From assembly GCA_964646985.1 (NCBI GenBank), contig CAZYFI010000005.1:1-44097 (forward strand): 44,097 nt of DNA. The letters run 5' to 3'. Positions within the stretch are counted from its first letter, which is position 1. Each line of letters starts with the position of its first letter. A program made the translations under genes and the position numbers. A model generated the notes under the pieces. That model had not been told where the DNA came from and did not search any database. It was given only the letters and a program-made list of their open reading frames with translations. Below are positions 1-7,433 of the stretch, piece by piece. This stretch comes from UBA2253 sp964646985 (GTDB taxonomy: Bacteria > Bacillota_I > Bacilli_A > ML615J-28 > CAG-698).

Positions 1-84
1 ATAATTTAAGCCTTAGCATACTGACAGGCTTAATATTATTTTCCTCCACTTGTTTTTTTGTCAGTATGAAAATGTTTACATATT
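1..84 (-). promoter_or_regulatory. 5' leader with two competing stems, upstream of an off-window gene
   Basis: Read on the minus strand, this is the leader downstream of the -10 at 85-90. A perfect 10-bp inverted repeat pairs 59-68 (CATACTGACA on minus) with 17-26. A second perfect 8-bp repeat pairs 26-33 with 6-13 (TTAAGCCT/AGGCTTAA). The two pairings cross, because the 3' arm of the first lies in the loop of the second, so they would be mutually exclusive or form a pseudoknot. A strong Shine-Dalgarno GGAGG (43-47) lies in the loop of the first stem. Eight nt after it is an ATT codon (32-34), in frame with an ATG at 17-19 and open to the window edge. Which codon starts the gene cannot be decided here. 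No known riboswitch was recognised. Confidence 0.5.
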
Positions 85-113
85 ATTATAACACAATGTT
101 TTTTGTAATTCTA
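85..113 (-). promoter_or_regulatory. Extended -10 promoter for the gene off the left edge
   Basis: On minus, TATAAT (85-90) is preceded by TGT, giving an extended -10. The -35 position (108-113, TAGAAT) is poor. Transcription would start near 78 and run into the two-stem leader. Confidence 0.5.
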
Positions 114-154
114 CATAGAATGGCAAGATTTTGCGAAAAATAAGCAACATAAAT

Positions 155-187
155 AAAAAAAACGTCAATTTATAGACGTTTTTTTTC
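155..187. terminator. Intrinsic terminator of metK
   Basis: AACGTC (161-166) pairs with GACGTT (175-180), flanked by A-runs and T-runs on both sides. On minus it ends in a long U-tract and closes the helicase-metK unit. The symmetry makes it potentially bidirectional. Confidence 0.85.
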
Positions 188-192
188 AAAAG

Positions 193-1335
193 TTAAAGTT
201 TAAAATAGGCTTTGATATCATTGATTCGATCAAGTTTTTCCCAAGGCAAATCAAGCTCAGGTCGCCCAAAATGTCCATAAGCAGCAACTTGCTGATAAAT
301 AGGCCTTCGTAAATCCAATTGTGCAATAATTGCCTTAGGGGTTAATTGAAACAAGGTACGAACCGCGGAAACAATCTCTTCATCAGTAAATGCAGATGTC
401 CCAAATGCATTGACTAAAACTGAAGTTGGTTCACTGACGCCAATCGCATAACTAAGTCCAATTTCTAGTTTTTCAGCAACATTTGCGGCAACTAAGTTTT
501 TCGCAACATATCTTGCCATATAAGAAGCACTTCTATCAACTTTTGTCGCATCTTTTCCACTAAATGCACCGCCACCATGATGAGCATACCCACCATAAGT
601 ATCAACAATGATTTTGCGTCCTGTTAATCCCGAATCCCCTTTTGGTCCACCAATGACAAATCTTCCTGATGGATTGATTAAATACTTGGTATTTTCATCT
701 AATAATTCGTTTGGAACGATTGGCAATATTACTTGTTCTTTGATAAATTGTTGCAAAGTTTCAAGGGATACTTGATCATTGTGTTGTGTGGAAACAACAA
801 TACTATCAATCCTTACAATGCGATTATCATCGTATTCCACTGTCACTTGTGTTTTCCCATCAGGACGTAAGAAATCAACCATCTGCGATTTTCTCACAAA
901 AGCCAGACGTTTGGCTAATTTGTGTGCCAAGCTAATTGGTAATGGCATGAGTTCTTCTGTTTCATTGCAAGCAAAACCAAACATCAAACCCTGGTCACCT
1001 GCACCTTCGCCATCACGAACCGCATTGGCAATGTCGGGTGATTGTTCATTGACACAAACCAAAACTGCTAAGTTTTCTGCATCAAAGCCAATTTTGCCAC
1101 GATCATATCCAATCGATAACACCGTATCACGAACTATTTTTTGAATGTCAACATAAGTTGTTGTTGTAATTTCGCCCATAACCAAAACCAATCCAGTTGT
1201 TGCAATTGTTTCACAAGCAACTTTCGCATGAGCATCATCTTTTAAAATGGCATCTAACACAGCATCAGAAATTTGATCACAAACCTTATCTGGATGCCCT
1301 TCTGTAACTGATTCAGAAGTAAACAATCTTTTCAT
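193..1335 (-). CDS. metK: S-adenosylmethionine synthetase
   Basis: Makes S-adenosylmethionine from methionine and ATP, a cytosolic tetrameric enzyme. The 380-residue product has the family N-terminus (FTSESVTEGHPDKVCDQISD), the methionine-loop region ending in GAGDQG, and the GGGAFSGKD phosphate-binding motif. Length is normal. The start is the ATG at 1333-1335, preceded by AAGGGG with 8 nt spacing; the upstream in-frame GTG at 1342-1344 overlaps that Shine-Dalgarno and is rejected. It follows the DEAD-box helicase by 19 nt and must be co-transcribed with it. No S-box or other SAM riboswitch fits in the gap. The product feeds the SAM users in this window (RlmN, RsmB, QueA). Confidence 0.97.
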   Translation of the reverse strand: MKRLFTSESVTEGHPDKVCDQISDAVLDAILKDDAHAKVACETIATTGLVLVMGEITTTTYVDIQKIVRDTVLSIGYDRGKIGFDAENLAVLVCVNEQSPDIANAVRDGEGAGDQGLMFGFACNETEELMPLPISLAHKLAKRLAFVRKSQMVDFLRPDGKTQVTVEYDDNRIVRIDSIVVSTQHNDQVSLETLQQFIKEQVILPIVPNELLDENTKYLINPSGRFVIGGPKGDSGLTGRKIIVDTYGGYAHHGGGAFSGKDATKVDRSASYMARYVAKNLVAANVAEKLEIGLSYAIGVSEPTSVLVNAFGTSAFTDEEIVSAVRTLFQLTPKAIIAQLDLRRPIYQQVAAYGHFGRPELDLPWEKLDRINDIKAYFKL

Positions 1336-1354
1336 TATCTTCACCCCTTAATAT

Positions 1355-3055
1355 TTATTTTTTCTTTCTACGATCAGAAAAATGCTCGTTTGATCGAACA
1401 GAGTATTTTTCTTGGCTCTTTTCTTTTGTTTTTGAATTTCCTTTCGCAAGCTCAACTAATATCTTTCGACCTTTTTGTTGCATTGCGCCTAGGTTTCTAA
1501 TGAAATCATCACTCTTATTCTTAGGAACTTCTAAGAATGAGAAATTATCATACATTTCTAAATTATTTAGTTGATTGGATTCAATCCCTGTTGCTTCTGA
1601 AAGCATTTGAATCAAGGTTTGAGGACGATAATTATCTTTTTTACCAAGACCTAAAAAGACCCTCACATCATTTGGTGATGCTTTTTTGCTTCTTCGGCGT
1701 TCTTCTTTATAAGGCTCTTCTTTCACTTGATTGACATCTTGACTATTTTCTAAATTATTTAGTTCAAGCATAATTAATCCATAAATTAACTCTTCCGCAG
1801 AAACACCTTCTTCAGGATAGTCTAAAATAATTTTGTTGATTAAATTTTGGTATTTCACATGATTGCTTTCACTAATAGAACGATAACTTGCAATCGCTTT
1901 TTGTAAAATCCGATTGATTCTGGCTTTCATTACTTTTTCTAAAGTGGGAATATCCATTGCAGTAATCACAGCTTTTGAATAAGCAATGATTCCTCTTAAT
2001 GTATGCATTTCCGACTTCTTTACAAGCGTAATTGCCAAACCTTCTTTTTGTGCTCTGCCGGTTCTTCCCACCCGATGTACATAATATTCTTCATCGGTTG
2101 GAACATCATAATTGAAAACAACATCAACATCATCAATGTCTAGTCCTCTTGCAGCAACATCGGAAGCAACTAAAATATTAATTAAGCCATCTCGGAAACG
2201 TTGCATCACGCGATCGCGTTGCATTTGTTTCATATCGCCATGAAGCGCTTCAACCATAAATCCTCGTTGCATCAATTGACTAGATACTTCATCCACCATC
2301 TTTTTTGTATTACAAAAAATCATAACAAGTTTATATTCGTTTAAATCAATGATACGACTAATGACTTCAATCTTGTCTTTTTCGTTGATTAAAATATATT
2401 TATGCTCTAAGAGTGGAACGGTTAATTCATTGTGACTAACACGAACAATTTTTGGAGTTTTCAAATAGTGTTTTGCAAGTTCTTCTATGCCTTTTGAAAT
2501 GGTTGCAGAAAAGAACATTGTTTGGTGTTCACCTGAAACTTCAGAAAGAATTTCATCAACATGTTCTTTGAATCCCATGTTTAGCATTTCATCTACTTCA
2601 TCTAAAACCACCATTTTTACATCTTTTAGTTTGATGGTTCGACGATTCATATGATCTAACAATCTACCAGGCGTACAAACAACAATTTGAGGATGCGCTT
2701 TTAAACTCGTAATTTGTTTCTCAATATATTCACCACCATAAACGGCAACAACTTTAATTGCTTTTTGGAAAAGAGCAACTTCCCTAATTTCTTCTGTAAT
2801 TTGAATTGCCAGTTCTCTTGTTGGAGCGAGAACCAAAGCTTGAATAGATGATTGCTCTAAATCAAGGTTTTCTAAAATAGGAATTGCGAAAGACACGGTC
2901 TTTCCTGTTCCTGTAGGCGCTTGAGCAATGACGTCATGCCCATCTAAGGCAAGGGGAATGACTTGCTCTTGCACTTCCGTCATTTCCAAAAATTTTTTAT
3001 TTTCGATACCCTTTATAATAAAGTCATCGACGTTTAAACTAGTAAATTTATTCAT
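1355..3055 (-). CDS. DEAD-box ATP-dependent RNA helicase (DeaD/CshA-like) with DbpA-type RNA-binding tail
   Basis: An ATP-dependent RNA-unwinding enzyme of 566 residues, probably acting in ribosome assembly, mRNA turnover or cold adaptation. Visible in order: Q-motif region (about 25-36), Walker A APTGTGKT (46-53), PTRELA (about 78-83), TPGR (about 128-131), motif II DEVD (152-155), SAT (183-185), ARGLD (about 302-306) and HRVGRTGR (327-334). A basic linker leads to a DbpA-like RNA-binding domain at about 470-540, and the tail is rich in Lys and Arg. Motif II reads DEVD rather than DEAD; both acidic residues are kept, so activity is expected. The start has AAAGGA 5 nt upstream. A terminator lies directly upstream, after tldE, so its promoter is unclear. 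The exact subfamily is not certain. Confidence 0.92.
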   Translation of the reverse strand: MNKFTSLNVDDFIIKGIENKKFLEMTEVQEQVIPLALDGHDVIAQAPTGTGKTVSFAIPILENLDLEQSSIQALVLAPTRELAIQITEEIREVALFQKAIKVVAVYGGEYIEKQITSLKAHPQIVVCTPGRLLDHMNRRTIKLKDVKMVVLDEVDEMLNMGFKEHVDEILSEVSGEHQTMFFSATISKGIEELAKHYLKTPKIVRVSHNELTVPLLEHKYILINEKDKIEVISRIIDLNEYKLVMIFCNTKKMVDEVSSQLMQRGFMVEALHGDMKQMQRDRVMQRFRDGLINILVASDVAARGLDIDDVDVVFNYDVPTDEEYYVHRVGRTGRAQKEGLAITLVKKSEMHTLRGIIAYSKAVITAMDIPTLEKVMKARINRILQKAIASYRSISESNHVKYQNLINKIILDYPEEGVSAEELIYGLIMLELNNLENSQDVNQVKEEPYKEERRRSKKASPNDVRVFLGLGKKDNYRPQTLIQMLSEATGIESNQLNNLEMYDNFSFLEVPKNKSDDFIRNLGAMQQKGRKILVELAKGNSKTKEKSQEKYSVRSNEHFSDRRKKK

Positions 3056-3067
3056 AATTCCTTTCTT

Positions 3068-3100
3068 AAAAAATACCTCTTTTGGGAAAAGAGATATTTA
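3068..3100 (-). terminator. Intrinsic terminator after tldE
   Basis: Stem CTCTTTT (3077-3083)/AAAAGAG (3087-3093) is extended by AAATA/TATTT (3071-3075/3095-3099) across one mismatch. On minus it ends in six U. It sits in the 49-nt gap before the helicase gene, leaving no room for a new promoter. Confidence 0.8.
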
Positions 3101-3104
3101 CTGG

Positions 3105-4433
3105 TTATTTCCCGGAAACTTGTAACCCATTAAATTTAATAGATGGTGTTCCGATACCATCATAAGACAAGCGTAAATCATTTCCTACGCTATCAACTTC
3201 ATTCATTATTTTTAAGAAATTGCCTGAAACAACAATGAGATTCACTGGGCGTACGATTTTACCACCTTCGATTAAGAATCCTGATGATTGGGCACTAAAA
3301 TCACCTGTAATTGGATTGGCACCAGCATGTAAGCCGGCTAAATCAGTAATCAGAATTCCTTCATTTGTTTCAGAAATAATTTCTTCTAAACTTTTTTCTC
3401 CTTTTTCAATGTATAGGTTTGTTCCCATAACATTGACGGATGCCGACACTGATGGCTTAAAGCCATTACCAGTCGTTGTTGTTTTAAAGTATTTTGCTGT
3501 TTTTAAATTGTGCAACAATGTTTTAAACACACCTTTGTTGACAACATCTTTCTTATAACAAGCAACTCCTTCATCATCAAAAGGTTGCAAATTGATTGCA
3601 CCATCTTTGAGTGGATCATCAATAATCGAGATTTTTTCACTCATAATTTTTTGTTCTTCTTTGTTTATCAAAGGTGTCAATTTTTTAATCGCAGCCTCAC
3701 CGGAAAAGAAAGAACCAAATGTGCTAAACAAATCAGCCATTGCTTCACGTTCAAAAATTACAGGATAGTTCTTGGAATCAACTGGTGAAGAATTCAATTT
3801 AGCAAGCGTTTTTTCACCAATTTTTTTAGCAATTTTCTTTATGTCTAAATCTTTATATTCTAATTTCACTTCAACTTCAAAGCTAGATTGGGTGTCTTCG
3901 TTTTCCTTCGCAACTGCTTGTGCCACCAAATAGGCATATTCATTCGTCTTTTTAATATTCAATCCCAATGAATTGACAATTTCGATGGTTTGTTTGACTT
4001 CAGAATAACCACAATGAGGAACAAAAACAATTCTAGAATCATATTCCCTAACTGCTTGTTCAAGTCCCAAAACCAAAGCAATTTTATCTTCCATAGAAAC
4101 GCGATCAAAACCACTATCAATTTGTTTTACTTTAGGATATTCTTTGCTACCACCAAAAATAGCAAATTCTTCATTAGATGTGAGCGAAGACGCATTGCTT
4201 TTTAACGTATTCAAGATAAAATCAAAGTCTTCTTCATCGTTTTCAATGGCAAGATATGCCATTTTATTGTCAAAAATCCCTCTGATAGATAACGTCTTTG
4301 CATCATGAATGGCACTTTTGTCGACTTTTCCTTGAAATACATTGATGCTAGTAGCATACGAATGATCAACATACACTTCTAAATCAGAAAAGCCCATTGC
4401 TTTTGCTTGATTGATTAATGTTTGATAGTTCAT
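3105..4433 (-). CDS. tldE: TldE/PmbA-family metallopeptidase subunit
   Basis: A 442-residue member of the TldD/PmbA family (peptidase family U62). It is the partner of the TldD encoded immediately upstream; the pair forms a heterodimeric protease that in other bacteria cleaves unfolded peptides and matures some modified peptides. No HExxxH motif is visible, as expected for the non-metal-binding TldE subunit. The C-terminal half carries the family pattern of conserved glycines (AGLHAGANPITGDFSAQSSG, about 365-385). Its ATG overlaps the tldD stop by 4 nt (ATGA), so translation is probably coupled. A terminator follows 5 nt after the stop. No substrate peptide gene is visible nearby. Confidence 0.9.
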   Translation of the reverse strand: MNYQTLINQAKAMGFSDLEVYVDHSYATSINVFQGKVDKSAIHDAKTLSIRGIFDNKMAYLAIENDEEDFDFILNTLKSNASSLTSNEEFAIFGGSKEYPKVKQIDSGFDRVSMEDKIALVLGLEQAVREYDSRIVFVPHCGYSEVKQTIEIVNSLGLNIKKTNEYAYLVAQAVAKENEDTQSSFEVEVKLEYKDLDIKKIAKKIGEKTLAKLNSSPVDSKNYPVIFEREAMADLFSTFGSFFSGEAAIKKLTPLINKEEQKIMSEKISIIDDPLKDGAINLQPFDDEGVACYKKDVVNKGVFKTLLHNLKTAKYFKTTTTGNGFKPSVSASVNVMGTNLYIEKGEKSLEEIISETNEGILITDLAGLHAGANPITGDFSAQSSGFLIEGGKIVRPVNLIVVSGNFLKIMNEVDSVGNDLRLSYDGIGTPSIKFNGLQVSGK

Positions 4434-5821
4434 TGTTTTCCACCCCTTCCACCAACAGTCATGTTTTGTACTCGTATCGTTGGTTGTCCAACATCAGTTG
4501 GAATCGAACCACTCATTGAGCCACACATACCATGACCAAAGGATAAATTATTGGCAATCATATCGATATTTAACAACACTTGTGAGCCACTACCAACCAA
4601 AGTTGCACCACGAACAGGTTTGGTAATTTTTCCATCTTCTATCATGTATCCTTCATTTACCGCAAAGTTAAACTCGCCTGTAGAAGGATTAACACTTCCT
4701 CCACCCATTTTCTTAGCAAATAAACCAAATTTGGTTTGTGAGATAATCTCATCAAAAGTACTTTGACCAGGAGCAAAAAATGTATTCGTCATTCTCGAAG
4801 TTGTGCTAAAACGGTAATTTTGGCGACGGCTACTTCCAGTTAGGCGATGATTCATGATCCGGCTGTTTCTAAAGTCAACCAAATAACTTTTCAAAACACC
4901 ATTTTCAATCAAAACATTTCGTTTTGTTGGTTCTCCTTCATCATCGACATTTAATGATCCCCAAGCATTGGGAATGGTTCCATCATCAATCGCTGTTACG
5001 ATATCAGTGGCAATTTTTGTTTCCAATTTGTTACAGAAAACAGATGAGCCTTTTGCAACTGTAGTTGCTTCTAAAGCATGAACACAAGCTTCATGAAGTA
5101 ACACGCCACCGAATCCATTGTGAACAACAACAGTCATTTTTCCGCCAACCATTTCATCAGCATGCAACATGGTGATTGCGGAATCAGCTATGTTTTTCGC
5201 AAACAATCCAATATCTTGTTGATCAAACAATTCATACCCTTGATGTCCACCAATATTTTCTGTTTGTGTTTGGGTGGATTTGCCATCACTGACAACAACA
5301 GAGAAATTCATAAAAATGTGACTTCTAAAATCTTTTAAAAATCTTCCATTTGAATTAGCAATGAGTACAGTTTGTTCTTCATCACGAATATTACCAATTG
5401 TTTGCGTAATTTCTGAAGAGTAATGAGATAAAGCTTGATAAGCTTTATTTAAATAACTCAATTTCTCCTCATTTGTAAGGGAAGATGGCTTCCTAGTGAT
5501 TGGATTGATATTCTTAACTTTTGCCTCAACCAAATGAACTTGAATTTGCAGCGGATCATCATGAAAAGTAGCAGAAAGCTTTGTTGCCAAATCGAGTAAA
5601 CTTTCACGGCTTAAATTATTCGTATAACCATTCACTTCTTGAAATCCTCGTAAAATTCTTAGTGAAGCACCATATGTATGATTACTGGTTATCTTAGTTG
5701 TTTTTCCGCTTGTCATTTCATAAGCATTATTGTAAGTTGATTCACAGAAAATTTCTGCAAAATCGCCACCTGTTTTTAAAGCCTGTTGTAATGCCTCTTG
5801 GCATACCTCTTTACTAATCAT
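4430..5821 (-). CDS. tldD: TldD-family metalloprotease, catalytic subunit
   Basis: The 463-residue catalytic half of the TldD/TldE protease. The zinc motif HExxxH appears as HEACVH at about residues 243-248, in the context FGGVLLHEACVHALEA. The usual form is HEA(V/C)GHGLE, so two glycines are replaced (by Val and Ala) while the His-Glu-His core is intact. The C-terminal half has the conserved glycine-rich sheet shared with TldE. I choose the ATG at 5819-5821 over the GTG at 5828-5830 because AAAGGA lies 10 nt before the ATG but only 2 nt before the GTG. It has its own promoter and is the first gene of tldD-tldE. Confidence 0.9.
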   Translation of the reverse strand: MISKEVCQEALQQALKTGGDFAEIFCESTYNNAYEMTSGKTTKITSNHTYGASLRILRGFQEVNGYTNNLSRESLLDLATKLSATFHDDPLQIQVHLVEAKVKNINPITRKPSSLTNEEKLSYLNKAYQALSHYSSEITQTIGNIRDEEQTVLIANSNGRFLKDFRSHIFMNFSVVVSDGKSTQTQTENIGGHQGYELFDQQDIGLFAKNIADSAITMLHADEMVGGKMTVVVHNGFGGVLLHEACVHALEATTVAKGSSVFCNKLETKIATDIVTAIDDGTIPNAWGSLNVDDEGEPTKRNVLIENGVLKSYLVDFRNSRIMNHRLTGSSRRQNYRFSTTSRMTNTFFAPGQSTFDEIISQTKFGLFAKKMGGGSVNPSTGEFNFAVNEGYMIEDGKITKPVRGATLVGSGSQVLLNIDMIANNLSFGHGMCGSMSGSIPTDVGQPTIRVQNMTVGGRGGKQ

Positions 5822-5847
5822 AATAATCACATCCTTTATATTTATAT

Positions 5848-5876
5848 ATTATACTAAAAAAACCCAAAATTAGCAA
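5848..5876 (-). promoter_or_regulatory. SigA-like promoter of tldD-tldE
   Basis: On minus, TTGCTA (5871-5876), 17-nt spacer, TATAAT (5848-5853). The leader is about 20 nt and ends in AAAGGA. Confidence 0.6.
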
Positions 5877-5912
5877 GTGAAACAATTTATTATATTTTAA
5901 GCCAAAAACAAG

Positions 5913-5939
5913 AAAAAAGCATCATAAAGATGCTTTTTT
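5913..5939. terminator. Intrinsic terminator overlapping the gltX stop codon
   Basis: AAAAAAGCATC (5913-5923) pairs with GATGCTTTTTT (5929-5939) around a 5-nt loop. The gltX stop TAA (5940-5938) lies in the first stem bases. The minus-strand transcript ends in a U-tract. Confidence 0.85.
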
Positions 5940-7392
5940 ATGACAACCAAGCTAAACTTTGGTTCAATCTTCTTAATGTTTCTTGTTTTCCTAATATATC
6001 AGCAATTTCAACCGAACCTCCTGGCGTCACCATAACAGCACTCAAGGCAACACGCAATACAGAATAAACAGCTCCAGCTTTCATCTGTAATAGTTCACTT
6101 GTCTTTACAATTGCAGCATGCAATTGTTCTTCATTCCACAAATCAATTGTATTGAAAACAGCAATTGCTTGTTCGATGACTTTTTTAGCCACAATATAAT
6201 CTAACTTAAATTTTTTGTTATCATACATTTGTTGGGGAATACAAGCATATTGATCAATAAAAGCCACTTTTTCGGGAATTTCACTAAATATTTCGATTCT
6301 GCTTTGTAATAACTTAGCAAACTTCTTATAATCATAACGATCTTTAATCACTGATTTTTCAAAATAAGGTTTTGCATAATTCATAAAATCTTCAAAAGAT
6401 AATTCTTTAATATATTCGCCATTCAACCATCTCATTTTATTTTCATCAAAAATACTACTTGACTTAGACAACCCAGATACACTAAACTTTTCTACTAACT
6501 CTTCCATAGAAAATTTTTCTTCTGTTGATTTTGGGCTCCATCCAAGCAAAGCAATATAGTTTACAATGGCATGACTTAAATAACCTTTGTTGATAAAATC
6601 ATCAAAGTTGGCATCACCGTGACGTTTACTCAATTTTCTTGTTTCATCTTTCATAATGGGAGTTAAGTGCATATATTCAGGAATTTCCCAACCAAAAGCT
6701 TGATATAACAAATTATACTTTGGAGTGCTACTCAAATATTCATTTCCACGAATCACATGTGTGATCCCCATTAAATGATCATCAACGACATTGGCAAAAT
6801 TGTATGTAGGCATTCCATCAGATTTCAATAAAACATGATCTTCTAATTCACGATTTTCGATTTCAATATGACCAAAAACCAAATCTTCAAAAGAACTAAC
6901 TCCTGTTGTTGGCATGTTTTGTCGGATCACATACTTTTCGTTATTCGCCAGTTTTGCTTCGACTTCTTCTTTCGTTAAGTGAAGACAATGCTTATCATAA
7001 CGAGCAACTCCCATAGAATCTTTCAAATGATCTAAACGGTCTTTTGTACAAAAACAATAGTACGCATCTTTTGTTTCAATTAATTTTTTCGCATATTCTA
7101 AATAAATATCTTTTCTTTGCGATTGCACATAAGGACCACAGGGTCCACCTTCATTTGGGCCTTCATCAAAGCTAATTCCCGCTTGTTTTAATGTACTATA
7201 AATCACATCAACAGCACCAAAAACAAAGCGTTCTAAATCCGTATCTTCTATTCTTAATATAAAATCACCTTGATTTTGGCGGGCAAACAAAAAAGCATAC
7301 AAAGCGGAGCGTAAATTCCCCACATGCATAAAACCTGTTGGGCTTGGTGCAAATCGTGTACGAACTCGCTTTTGTTTCATGTTATTTTCCAT
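5938..7392 (-). CDS. gltX: Glutamyl-tRNA synthetase
   Basis: Class I aminoacyl-tRNA synthetase, 484 residues, charging tRNA-Glu (and, in bacteria lacking GlnRS, also tRNA-Gln). The HIGH-like signature is in APSPTGFMHVGN (about 15-26) and the KMSKS equivalent is KLSKR (253-257). A Cys-x-Cys pair (113, 115) with Cys136 suggests the zinc site seen in many GltX proteins. The C-terminal anticodon-binding helical domain is full length. The ATG at 7390-7392 has an AGAGG Shine-Dalgarno. The upstream ABC gene ends in a terminator only about 18 nt before this start, so gltX must depend on read-through or on a promoter inside the ABC gene. Confidence 0.97.
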   Translation of the reverse strand: MENNMKQKRVRTRFAPSPTGFMHVGNLRSALYAFLFARQNQGDFILRIEDTDLERFVFGAVDVIYSTLKQAGISFDEGPNEGGPCGPYVQSQRKDIYLEYAKKLIETKDAYYCFCTKDRLDHLKDSMGVARYDKHCLHLTKEEVEAKLANNEKYVIRQNMPTTGVSSFEDLVFGHIEIENRELEDHVLLKSDGMPTYNFANVVDDHLMGITHVIRGNEYLSSTPKYNLLYQAFGWEIPEYMHLTPIMKDETRKLSKRHGDANFDDFINKGYLSHAIVNYIALLGWSPKSTEEKFSMEELVEKFSVSGLSKSSSIFDENKMRWLNGEYIKELSFEDFMNYAKPYFEKSVIKDRYDYKKFAKLLQSRIEIFSEIPEKVAFIDQYACIPQQMYDNKKFKLDYIVAKKVIEQAIAVFNTIDLWNEEQLHAAIVKTSELLQMKAGAVYSVLRVALSAVMVTPGGSVEIADILGKQETLRRLNQSLAWLS

Positions 7393-7409
7393 ATTTTTCC
7401 TCTTCTTGT

Positions 7410-7433
7410 AAAAAAGTGTCTTATGACACTTTT
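7410..7433 (-). terminator. Intrinsic terminator containing the ABC-gene stop codon in its loop
   Basis: AAAAGTGTC (7412-7420) pairs with GACACTTTT (7425-7433) around the loop TTAT. The stop codon TAA (7423-7421) is in the loop, so the whole 5' arm is coding sequence. On minus it ends in six U. Confidence 0.85.

Noticed and set aside
779..1144. Open frame on the plus strand inside metK (121 codons)
   Set aside because: Antisense shadow of a conserved gene, without Shine-Dalgarno or recognisable protein features. The same applies to 3220-3558, 23799-24080, 36810-37163, 39290-39697 and 39761-40114.
1336..1354. Possible SAM riboswitch (S-box or SMK box) for metK
   Set aside because: The gap to the upstream helicase gene is only 19 nt and is filled by the Shine-Dalgarno; there is no leader to hold one.
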